Below, piece after piece: positions 12,301 to 22,600 of a stretch of DNA of 64,000 bases; the stretch's first letter is position 1, and each line of letters opens with the position of its first letter. The stretch spans positions 34,902 to 98,901 of the forward strand of contig JADFUC010001024.1 in assembly GCA_019722365.1 (NCBI GenBank). The letters are read 5' to 3'. This DNA comes from Lithospermum erythrorhizon (taxonomy: Eukaryota > Streptophyta > Magnoliopsida > Boraginales > Boraginaceae). The notes under the pieces are model-generated. The model ran no database searches. It was given only the letters and a program-made list of their open reading frames with translations, and had not been told where the DNA came from. The translations under genes were made by a program, and so were the position numbers.

Positions 12301-13824
12301 TTTACTTGTTAGTTTGGCAAAAGTAAGTATTTTATTGAAAGAGATTCTTCAATAATAATATGCTCTTGTAATAGCATAACATAAAATAGAAATCTATTTT
12401 ACTATTAATTGGTTCGGTTTACTTGTTAGTTTGGCAAAAGTATGTATCTTATTAAAACAGATTCTTCCATAATAATGTGTTATCATAATAGCATAACGTA
12501 AAATAGATGGGGTAGGTTTTCTACCAGATGGAACAAATTTGTGCATTCAACTTCCCTTCTTTGATAACATTCTCTCTCATCTACCTTTATCGGCCAATCA
12601 AATTTCAAATTTTAATGTTGTTAGGTGTAAAATAAGAAATATGAGATAGACCAAATAACAAAAAACATTCTCTAAACTCAGAAGGTTGTATATATAGAAT
12701 ACTTGAGGGATACAACATATATCTAAAAAGTCTGCTACAAATACCCTAGGAGTGTGCTACTTCCAGAAACTCTAAAAATGTCTCATAGTGAAAAAAAGGA
12801 GCCAAACCAGGAAAGTAGCTAAAAGTTCCAGATATTGGCTTATTTTAATTGGTCGGATGAATCCATTACTAGATCTAGGATGGTGAATACATCAAAATGA
12901 ATCTGCTGCAAATGCTCACGAATTTCCACATAATTGCACATATCCATTTTTTACACCATCTTTATTGTAGTTATTTCAATTTAAGTTTTATACATAATTA
13001 TATTTCTTTCGATGTACATAAAAATTGGGATGTGATTTATCTTTTTTCTGCAATAGATGAAAATCAGGGCATGCCATAAGATAAGAAGGTCTTAGTAATG
13101 TGCAATGTGAAATAGGGGATCTGATGTGTGGCAAATTACCTCATATCTTAGGGAGACACTAGAGTGAAGAGTTAACACCTTGAAATCATGAAGCACTAAA
13201 AACCTACATTAATTCTGTTCTGTTACCCATAAACAGAACTATAGTCTTCATAGTCGTCATCAAGCAACCATTGACAACAAGTTCTAAAGCTTTCACGTCC
13301 CAAAACGAACTTTTGGAAGCCTGATTTATCATCATAATTTCTTAACAAGAATCTACCTTGAGGTCTAAACACATTGATTGCTAACCTAGAACCCCGCGTC
13401 AATAGAATCACACTACTGTAGACTGTAGTAATAAAACCTCCAGTGTGCTACTCGACTGTTATTTATTCATTGTCCCTTAAACTAAACACAATCCCTGATT
13501 AAAAGATAGTCATTAATTGTAAAACACCAACGCAAAACGCCAACTAACTTGAAGTTCCAAGAATTGAACATAACAATTATTTTCCAACAATAACAAATTA
13601 CACACTTTGTATTTCTTCCAAATTCAGTCCAAACAAATAATCATAACCCAGAACTCAAATTCCAACACCAATGACAAAAACATGCCATTTAAGGGCATTA
13701 AAAAAATCACCTTTTTCTCCTCAGACAAGGCAGCAAACGGCTGTTTCTTGGCGTTGGCAGCAGTAGGTGACATGGAACTCAAGTGACGACGTTTCTTGTC
13801 CGAATCACCCGTGCTCCCTATCAT
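3350..13824 (-). CDS. HUB1: HUB1 (BRE1-like 1), RING E3 ligase for histone H2B monoubiquitination, 19 exons
   Basis: Spliced exons, read from high to low coordinate: 13824-13711, 11866-11705, 11592-11481, 10359-10135, 10057-9899, 9729-9536, 9450-9367, 9254-9135, 9028-8842, 8509-8349, 8236-8165, 7954-7878, 6831-6637, 5541-5469, 5384-5298, 4475-4338, 4254-4052, 3959-3794, 3481-3350. The phases agree and give 886 codons, close to the roughly 880 residues of plant HUB1. The N-terminus resembles Arabidopsis HUB1 (KKRRHLSSMSP, then DVAVLQFQNQKLSQKL). The middle is long coiled coil. The C-terminus is a C3HC4 RING with C834, C837, C849, H851, C854, C857, C869 and C872, ending DVKPVYI. Start: the ATG at 13822-13824 is the first in frame and matches the family. 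Known role: nuclear E3 that, with HUB2 and UBC1/2-type E2 enzymes, ubiquitinates H2B in transcribed chromatin and affects flowering, dormancy and defence genes. No frame damage was seen. Exon junctions were placed by eye. Confidence 0.93.
8024..8043. repeat. AT dinucleotide microsatellite in HUB1 intron 11
   Basis: Ten AT units, followed closely by a GAAA-type run (about 8050-8070). Length polymorphism would be expected. Confidence 0.9.
8569..8797. mobile_element. Stowaway-like MITE in HUB1 intron 9
   Basis: The right end reads GTGGACAATCTTTGTGGGAT followed by GGAGGGAG and TA, a Stowaway terminal repeat in reverse complement. The left end contains the matching CTGTCCACTTTGGACTTTTG but has lost the outer CTCCCTCC. 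Inner parts also pair (AAGGCCAAA against TTGACCGTA regions). It lies between exons 9 and 10 without touching either splice site. Confidence 0.7.
10890..11140. mobile_element. Stowaway-like MITE A in HUB1 intron 3
   Basis: The left end is TTCCCTCCGGGTTTTTTTTT after TA. The right end is ATTAAAAAAACCGGAGGGAG. The ends are inverted copies of each other, and the interior is AT-rich with no coding capacity. Confidence 0.75.
11141..11366. mobile_element. Stowaway-like MITE B abutting MITE A, HUB1 intron 3
   Basis: The right end, GACAACTAAAAAACGGAGGG followed by AG and TA, is a clear terminal repeat. The left end keeps only the subterminal part (TTTTAGTTGTCGCTTTAGC). Its CTCCCTCC is missing exactly where MITE A ends. 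The interior (two copies of TTTTCAATGCATTTT about 80 bp apart) is also found at 25745-25965, so both belong to one family. Confidence 0.7.
12268..12300 (+). mobile_element. SINE-like 3' tail in HUB1 intron 1
   Basis: CCCCACTTAGTGGGATAAGG followed by CTTGGCTTGG resembles the conserved 3' tail of plant SINEs of the TS/Au type. No Pol III A or B box head was identified upstream, so at most a truncated copy remains. Confidence 0.4.
12297..12512. repeat. Imperfect tandem duplication, about 115-bp unit, HUB1 intron 1
   Basis: Both units contain TTACTTGTTAGTTTGGCAAA, then AGATTCTTC, and end with ATAGCATAAC followed by TAAAATAGA. Unit 1 starts near 12297 and unit 2 near 12412. They differ by scattered substitutions. 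Confidence 0.85.
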
Positions 13825-13899
13825 TCTACCCTCCTCCTCTTTCAACCCTAACTCTACTCTCTAAATTATTAAAACACCCTAATTACATGAAATCAAAAA

Positions 13900-14312
13900 T
13901 CAAAATTCCCCCCAATTCAATTCAGCACAGCTACAATACAAAAAACCCAATTAACAAAAAAAACATCTAAACTAAACCCTAACTCAAAATTACAAATTTG
14001 AGTTGATTTTCCAGAAACTGGAAATTAAAAAAAACAAAAAAAAAAATTCCCCCAATATTCCGGACAGCTAGAATACAAAAGATACAATTAACAATATAAA
14101 ATAAAATAAAAAATAAAAAAACTAAACTAAACTAAACCCTAACTCAAATTTTCAAATTTGAGGTAATTCAAAAACTGGAAATAATAATTCAAGATTTCCT
14201 CTAATTCAATTGAGAACAGCAAAAATACAAAAACCCAATTCACAAAAACGTAAAATTAACCCTAATTCAAAAAGTTACAAATTTGAGGTAATTTATAGTT
14301 TCAGAAACTAAT
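13900..14312. repeat. Three imperfect tandem units upstream of HUB1, with telo-box-like motifs
   Basis: Each unit of about 130-145 bp holds, in order, AATTCCCCCCAATTC (or a variant), a CAATTAACAAA-type stretch, ACTAAACCCTAACTC, ACAAATTTGAG and CAGAAACTGGAAAT. Units begin near 13900, 14046 and 14190. The first two carry AAACCCTAA, the plant telo-box core; the third has the variant TTAACCCTAATTC. The array lies between the candidate TATA box and the ATG, so it may be transcribed as 5' UTR. Confidence 0.8.
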
Positions 14313-14366
14313 ATGACACAAAAAAAGATTAAATTTTTGGAGAAGATATTTATAATTTGTGTATAT

Positions 14367-14374
14367 TATTTATA
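14367..14374 (-). promoter_or_regulatory. HUB1: Candidate TATA box of HUB1
   Basis: TATAAATA on the minus strand, about 545 bases upstream of the ATG. It is the clearest TATA-like octamer upstream of the tandem array. The region is AT-rich, so chance matches are likely. Confidence 0.3.
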
Positions 14375-17300
14375 TGTTATTCGATTTAATTCAGTAAATT
14401 GAGGAATTTAGGTTTTGCTGTGATCTCAACCCACTGGAAATTGATGATGGTGATTGTGATATTATTATGCATTTTTTGTATTTGGGATTTAGAGGATTTT
14501 ATATATTAAAATACTATTTCGCTTGGAGCGCACAACCTGCATTTTACATGTCGTAAAAAGTAAAGCTACGTTTGTTAATCTTTTTATTCATTAATTGTTC
14601 ATAAATGATCAATAAAGTAAATTTTACCATTTGAAATTGTTTTCCTTTTTTTTTTTTTTTACATTTTAGGTCTTACGTTTTATTTCCTCAAATAAAATTC
14701 ATTAATGTAAGAGGCAAAATTGTATTATCACTCCTAAATAAACATCAAGAGCGGTGCAGTAATAACTAAGTGCACAAAGAATCATCTCGGCCGTGAAAGA
14801 GCCTAAAGCCCTAAGACAAGATTTTATTCACTAATTGTAAAAAATGAAATTATACCATTTGATAATTTATATTTTTTCAGATATTTTGTGAATACGTAAT
14901 TCATTTCCCTCAAAAATAATTCATTAATGTCAATTTAGAAGCTTATTTTACATTTGCGTAATCTTATACCAATTTGTTCGACGACTATATAAGGCTCAAA
15001 ATAATTTTAAGTAACATTTTTTTCGATTTTTTCACGAGTGCCTACCGGTATATTATTACAATTATGGTGCCTAAAATAATTTTGGCACATTTTTTTTTTT
15101 GGATTTTTTAAATTGTACATCTTAGAATGGTATATTTTGGTAATGTGTATCTATTTTATATTAAAATTGAGTATATATAAAGATTAACGAAATTAATAAA
15201 CCTTATCATAAATGAACCAGCCGTTTCTCCGTAAAAGATGTCAAGTTTTGATGGAAATTTTTAACCTCGATTTGTTTTTGACAAAAAACCGCTTTAACGC
15301 ACTTTAACATCGAACATAATTTATAGAAACAAATTGGCTGTCCCCGCCGTTTTCCCCGTGAGGCATTGCAAATGTAAATTTTATGGATAATATGAGGAAA
15401 CGGGAAATCGGATAGATGTTTCTATTTCGTGGTTTACGGCAGCCTAGAGAAGATAATTAGGGTCAAATGAAAAAATTATTCATTATATTGAAATGATAAT
15501 AATGAAATACACATGATAAAAAATTCATATCTTTAAACATGAAACTTGTCAATCAATCAAAATGTAAAGTGGACAATTATGTACTTAAATTTTTCTTTCT
15601 ATTCAACTTATTCTTAGTTGTTATTATCCTCTATGAAAATATAGGTACTCCATCAATCCATCATAAATTCATAATATAACTTCCTCCATCGATATGGCAT
15701 TTTATGATTAACTAAAAATAAACAATATACCAAGAAAAGAAAGAACCAAAATAAAACCACCATATATCATAGAATTACTTAATCATACCCTTTGTTCAAG
15801 TTAGTGGACGAGGATCACGTGAAATGATCTATGTATAGACCCCAAACTTGAGACTAACAACATCTTTTTTCCCTGCCGAGGCCAATTAACCGAATTCACG
15901 CGCTTATGCTCAATTTGTCCCCGAATCTCAAGGCCTATGAGTGCTCGGCTTCACGCATTTCTATCTTTTCAAGCCTGCCCTTCAGATTTTCCATCTTGCC
16001 TCGACGCCTCCTTATCACATTTTTTTCACATTTAAAATTCATTTTTTCAAATTAAAAAATCTCCGCCATTTCAAATAAGTAATCAAACGACTATTTTGCT
16101 TTTAACATTACACTAAAATATGTGGGACACATTTTAAATATTTTACATACCTAAAATAACCCCCACCCACCCCTACCCCCACCCCCTAACCCCACAAACT
16201 TTCACCAACATCCCTCCCTCTCTCCTCGTAAACCATCCCACCGCTCGACAAACCCAATCGAAATCAAATAATTACAATAACTTATGCACATAATGAATGC
16301 TACACAACAAATTTTTCTTATGGAATTATGCATCAATAATCTTTGACAATTTGAACTTTAAGCCAAGACCATCTGAAATTAAAACAATTAGTGCTTTTTC
16401 TTATGGAATGATAAATTTGTAAAATAATGAAAATTGGTGGTGTTCGGGAAGATGCTGGGTGTTTCTAACATATAAATAATATTCTAACAATACTATTTGG
16501 ACAATAAATCCCATGATCACTAATAGTTGTAGCAACACAATTTAAAAGACGTAAAATACGCAGACGTTCTCCGCTGAATAAAATAGCAAAATAGCAATGA
16601 ATATTGCGATTTAAGCACCTACCTAACATCCAAAGTAGAACGCCTCTAAGATTGTCCACACCAACGCAGCTTAACAAGTCTCGAGGTTTTGCATCAGAAC
16701 CTCTTAAAATATTGAACATAATTTGGACGCATAACAACGCCATATCCGCTCGATAATTTTAGCCATTAATACCACTACATCGAATATTTTGATGTATGAA
16801 CGCGGGGCACCATTCTCGAGAAAGACGTTAAAAGATGATGATCATATCATCTTGTTTACATGTCTTCATGGACCCAATGTATGCTAGCTTTGAAGTAGCT
16901 ATTTGAGTCAAGCTAACATCCTTTATCAAGCTTTCTCGAAAGTGATTAGAATACATGATTCAATCAATCAAAGTAGAACCTGGGATAACGAATGATTCAA
17001 ATGAGAAAGCTCATTTATTTTATTCCGTAAACCTCAAGCCAATATTAGCTTCTTATTTAAATACAAGTTTACCGTATTATTTGTCAGTTGAATGATACCG
17101 TTATTGGTTATAATAACAAATGGATTCCATTAGCAATCTAAGTTTCTAGAGAGGCCTTCAAATACACGATCTCAACAAAAGATCCTCTATCAAGCCTAAA
17201 GAACTATGAGATTGTGCTCGTCTTCAGTCGTGTTCAATAGTTGGAATTGAACACCAAACGACTAGTATGCGGTGATTGTCCGATCAATGCTTTCTTGGAT

Positions 17301-19264
17301 CAAGGAGTATGATTATCAACTCTAATCAATCACATGGGTATGCATGTCGAAATAGTATTCAAATGCAATACTAGACTTAACTGCCATGAGAACTTAGAAT
17401 ATTTTTTATATGTGTCCTAAGTAGATTCTCATAGAACTTATGTCAAAGGGTAATTCTTAGACCTGCAAGACAATATTTCACTTTACAGGAGTAATGTAGT
17501 TTGACCATGTCAAACGTCCTCCATAACACGAGGATTATAACGGCATCGCTAAGCAGTATACTGCATAGTAGTCATGAAATAGCCGCATAATTAGACGAGA
17601 TTCAGACGTCGATACAACGGTTAGATTTCTCGGCCTCGAGAATTATGGTGATTATGACGCATCTCCGCATTGTAATCGGAATCACATTAATTCATACAAC
17701 CAAGAAAAAGAACGAGTGCAAGAGTATGGTGACACAAATCTTACCATAGCTTGATCGTTAGAAATCGGGTACGAGGAATCGTTTCACCAGAATCGGTTAA
17801 CAAGTAATCGGTTACAGTAATCGCCCAAGACAAGCGGGAGCGTTGAATACGAGATATTAAATCTCATAGTATGCCCGTTGAACAATTTGATCAGTATAAC
17901 CGATTTACTTACATTTAATAATATCTAATAAGATAAGTTCGATATATGTTTGATTGTTCGACAATCGACATATTAGGATTAACCGCATCGATATTAAAGT
18001 TGGCGACACATTAGTATCCGCTTCATAATCTATATATTAATATAACGTTTCCTATAACATAAATTAATATATTACTCTTGTCAATCAATTCCATAAGGGT
18101 CAGCTGACTACAATGTGGTCAAACTATAATGTGATTATAACTTTTGGAATTTCACCCCATAACCACCGAAAACAATAGGGAATTAGGGGATGAGCTTTTT
18201 CTTTTTTTATGGACCTAATTTAGGGTTTGAAACTTTATTTAAAGGCTACCAATTTGATTAATTCATGAGGGAATTCACTAATCATCTTTTTAGAAAAGAT
18301 GAAAACACAAAAGTCATTCTCCTCCCCACCACATTTTGTCGACTAACATAGAGGAAGAAAACCATAGCTTTTCTTCCTCCTAAATTCCTTTGTACGCTTT
18401 AATTATTCTAGTAAAATCGAAGAAGGGTTTGATCAATTGCTGCGTGCATTTTTCTTTTGAGACAACCTATTTTTGGTTGTTTCCAAGACCATCATATATT
18501 CCGCCGCAACTACAAAGGCAAAGCGACATAAAATATATCTAATTAATTTATTGTTTTATAATCTCGCAGTTGTTCCCCGAATTGATCCGTATAATATTAG
18601 ATGTTATTTGAACTGCAAAACCCACGCTTCTTTATTTTATACGAGGGAAAAAATGGCTGTTTTTGTGAACCGGACTCGGGTTACTCAGCTTTTATCGCCC
18701 GCTAATACAACTACCTTACTTCCAACGAATAAAGGTTGCCATCAACGTCCGGACAGCACAAAAAGCGACGTCCGGTTACACAAAGAGGACGCTCGCTAAC
18801 AGGACAAGGTGAATCCAACTTAAGGGATATGTATCGGACGCCCGGTTTAATTGTTTTGACCGTGTTTAACGCGATTCGAATCATTCACCCGATTAACTTT
18901 TTGCTAAATCTCACTTCACTCCACCTCACACATTAGTAAGTGGACCAACATAACCAACGTAAATCTAACGAACTTGGATCAAACCCGAAATGCATCAATC
19001 AATTATCCACTGAATCTCTACCACTTGTCAAGCATCTAAACCGTAAACACAATTGTAACTCCAAATGGGCTTATTGAACTCTTGTATAAATTATCCATCT
19101 TTCTAGAATCTTGAGTCTTCAACTCTCAAGCATTTTTATCAACAAAAACTTCCAAATTCAACTCTTTATTATAGTTATCCAAAATTAAATTCAATTATCA
19201 GGTACCCAATTAAATACCCATTATTCTTTAAACCTTAATTTATAATTTTTTTCAGTTATTAGTG
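14375..19264. other. Intergenic region between divergent HUB1 and hydrolase genes
   Basis: No gene recognised. An imperfect direct duplication (about 14575-14705 and 14815-14935, sharing ATTATACCATTTGA-like and TTCATTAATGT blocks) is visible. A G-rich tract is listed separately. From 16.7 to 18.8 kb the base composition and the TATTTAAAGGC-type promoter near 18236 suggest an old LTR, but I could not find its ends. Confidence 0.4.
16160..16193 (-). other. G-rich tract with quadruplex-forming pattern
   Basis: On the minus strand six runs of 3-5 G are separated by loops of 1-3 bases (GGGGTTAGGGGGTGGGGGTA and onward). This fits the G3+ N1-7 rule with spare runs. The surrounding DNA is AT-rich. 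Confidence 0.75.
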
Positions 19265-19469
19265 CTCCCTCCATTTCAAAATGATTTTCCAGTTTTGAAT
19301 TTTGAACTCGAATATTTTTATATATTTTATTCAATATTTTGTTCAAAAATATTAAATGCATGATAGTTTCGATTCAAATTAAGGTTATTTGTGTTGATTA
19401 AGGTAAAAAGTTTGTTAATTTCAACTATGGAAAATCAAAGTGGACAATTTTTTTTTTAGATGGAGGGAG
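19265..19469. mobile_element. Stowaway MITE 210 bp upstream of the hydrolase start codon
   Basis: The left end CTCCCTCCATTTCAAAATGA and the right end (GTGGACAATT, a T run, then AGATGGAGGGAG and TA) are inverted copies. Length is about 205 bp, typical for Stowaway. The next 200 bases would be the promoter or 5' UTR of the downstream gene. Confidence 0.85.
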
Positions 19470-19678
19470 TAATTTTGATATATATTTGATAGTTCTGCTA
19501 ATTTATTTTTTTCGGATCATAAATGTCAATATTTTTCAGACTATTCAAATATTTGGTTGATTTGTGTTTTTACACGGTTCAATTTCATAAAGTTGGCTAT
19601 TTATTTTCCATATTTTCTGATTAGTTGAGTAATTTTTTATTTAATTTTGCAGTTATTTTTCAGTTTAAAGCAGTAATT

Positions 19679-22600
19679 ATGGATGGAAGAAACCTAGATG
19701 ACGAAGAATCAACACCACTTGTGGTACTATTTCAATTCAAAATATTGAATTTGCATAATTTTGAATTTTATGGTCGACTTTTAAGATTTTGAACCCAAAA
19801 TAATTTTAGTATAGGTTGTATAATATTTGGTGTATGATATATCAAAATGTAGTATTTTCTACTTACTATAGTAATTACATCATAAATTCGATTCAGTTAT
19901 GCATGTCAATTTTAAGGATGCAAAGTTTGTTAATTTTGAACACTGAAAATTAAACTAGACAATGTTATTGAAATAGATAGATGTAGTATATGTCCTCGGT
20001 AAAAGTTTTGAACAGTTAATGCTATTGTTATGTAGCCGATAAAGCGAACTGTGTAGCTTTTGGTTTGTAGGACATGCATAGCCTGACATAGAGTCAAATT
20101 TCAGTGGTGCAAACTGCAATTTTTTTTGGAAAAGCGACATTGTTTTAATCGACGGTTTTAAAAAACCTGCTCCAAAACAACACCGTCAGTTTTTAAATCT
20201 AAAGATTTTTACGTGCTACTAATCAATCAAAAACAAGCTTTATACACTACTCTACAACTAGCTTGTTATCGAGCCGAGCACGAGCTTTTTTTTTTTTCCT
20301 CGGCTTTGGGTTGGCTCATCGAAACGAGCCAAAACCGAGATGTGCTCCGAGCTAGAGAAATTGGTTCTAAATTATAAGAGGTCAATTGTCAAATCAAATA
20401 ATTTATTAAAACCTAATATATAGTACTTAATAGAAAGAAAGTAATCCGATTTGCGAGAATTATTAGAAGTTTTGAGATATTATTTTGTAATTATACAATG
20501 AACTATCAATTTATAATATAAATTTGACAAATGAAAAGGCTCTAAGTTATCAGTAGAGTTATAGAAAACATTGAAAATATAAATTAGAAGCGACAAAATT
20601 GAAACTATTATCTTTTACCTTAACTAACATGCCATATTGGGTTGAGAAAAAGAATAAAAATGTTACTCCCATATTGAGTTGAGAAAAAGAGAATAAAAAA
20701 GGTACTAGCAGCAGATTCGAACACTGTCCAACAACTAGTTAGTTCATATTAAATACCAATTGCTCTAGACATCAGCTTGTTCAATTTTGCCAATGCTTCA
20801 TTATCATAAATGATATATAATAGATATATTTTTTTTTTAAAAATCTGGTGGTGTGGCATGCATAGATCCGCCTATGAGGACATGGTGTCTTACCCACTCG
20901 CCCTTTGAATCAACAATGGGGTGAGGCCGGGCTCCAGTCTTCAGATAATTGCAATGTTAAATTTTCGCTTGTTTGATTGCCTTGGATTGTTATTCGTTAG
21001 TGCTTTGATACTCTATATAGAGAAAAAAATTGATGTTGTGGATAGGAAAAATAAATAAATATGCTAAAAGGGCAGATCGTAACCTGTAAAAGTTATGTAA
21101 TTGGCATGATTCTAATTCTTAGTTGTGTCTCAAACAACGTGCCACTATGGGAACACCTTCCTGTAGATGTGTGTTTTTTAGGGGGGTTTCTGGTGAAGTG
21201 ATATTCATGAACTAAAATTTGTTAGATTAGCAAAGTTACCTCCTCAAAAGCTAGAATTGCCTACTACAGGTTTTGAGTAGGCCACTCTGTAAAATTTAGT
21301 TCGAGGGAACAGTTATTGCTGTTAGACAATTATCAGTCCCATCATAGAAAAACATGGTGAGCTGGATATAGAGGAACTTTGCTTGACTATAGATTATAAG
21401 TTGATTATAAGGAAGTTGGAAGATTGAATTTCAGGTTATATGATGCAAAGATGCTTAAGACGTCTTAGTAAACTGAATTATGATTTAGAAAGTACTCCAT
21501 ATATTTTAAGACTATGGAAAGCTTGCAGATAACATGGAGTAAATCAAAATGGATCATTATACTACCTGTGCTTCTTATGATCTTATCTATTGTGAATTAG
21601 TAGAAACTTTTTTGCACTTCATCTTGGGTCAATTGGGAAACAACCCTTCTGTTATTACAATCCGATGCCTCCTTACCTGCTTAGGCGGAAGCCTACGTAG
21701 AGGCATTCGAGCATGTTATATATTGTATATATGGAAAGCTTGGAAATAAATTGACCTTAACTGTTGATGCAATTTTGTCAATGCAAATTGAAAAGATCAG
21801 TTGTTTACCAGGTTTTGCTTTACAAGAATGTAGAATCTCATCTGTCTTCTATAATGTGTCCTGGAGCTCAAATATCACTGAGATTATTCTACTCAGTACT
21901 TAGTAGTTGACATTTTTGAATGATCTTGGCATTTTCTCCACTATTTTCATTTGATAGGGTCTTCAATTGCCTTTGTGATGGTAATATAAAGTCGCATACT
22001 GTGAAATGCTGATAGGATTGTTCTCCTCTTCTTTGACTCTGGTGTCAATTGCAGTTAAAAATGCTGGAAAATCGATGGGAATGTGATAATGTTCTTGTGG
22101 ATAGCATGACATCAGTGAATTGTACAGTGAGAAACTCATTCCCACATTAAGGCTTGTTTTGTTAAAATCGATAGGAGTCTTCCCCCTTCCTCTCTGATTC
22201 CTCCTTGCGTCCACCGCATCAAATAAAGTCTAAACCTTAAAATAGAAACTAAGACTAATTTTTTAGTACTAGCCGTCCCATGCATCGATGTTTATATATC
22301 TCCTTGTTAAGAAATTACCTTTTGTCGTTTACTGGAGCATGAAAAAACTCTGGCATGTATAATTATCTTGAAGTTCTTGTTTTTATATAGTGTAATATAT
22401 TGCGACTTGGAATATTATCTTTTTAGCACATTGTTTTTTCCAGGCAGATGATGATACCCTAAGGGACCATGGAATTGTGCCCCAGCTGCTAACCTCTGTG
22501 CCAACACTAGATGATGCTGCCTCTTATCTTTCAGAGACAAAGTCATATTTTACAAGCTGTTTCTCTGATATACCTGGTACACATTTTAAATATTTCTCTC

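Noticed and set aside
13624..13845. HUB1 start extended to MKEEEGR upstream
   Set aside because: That first codon is TTG, not ATG; the ATG at 13822-13824 matches the HUB1 N-terminus.
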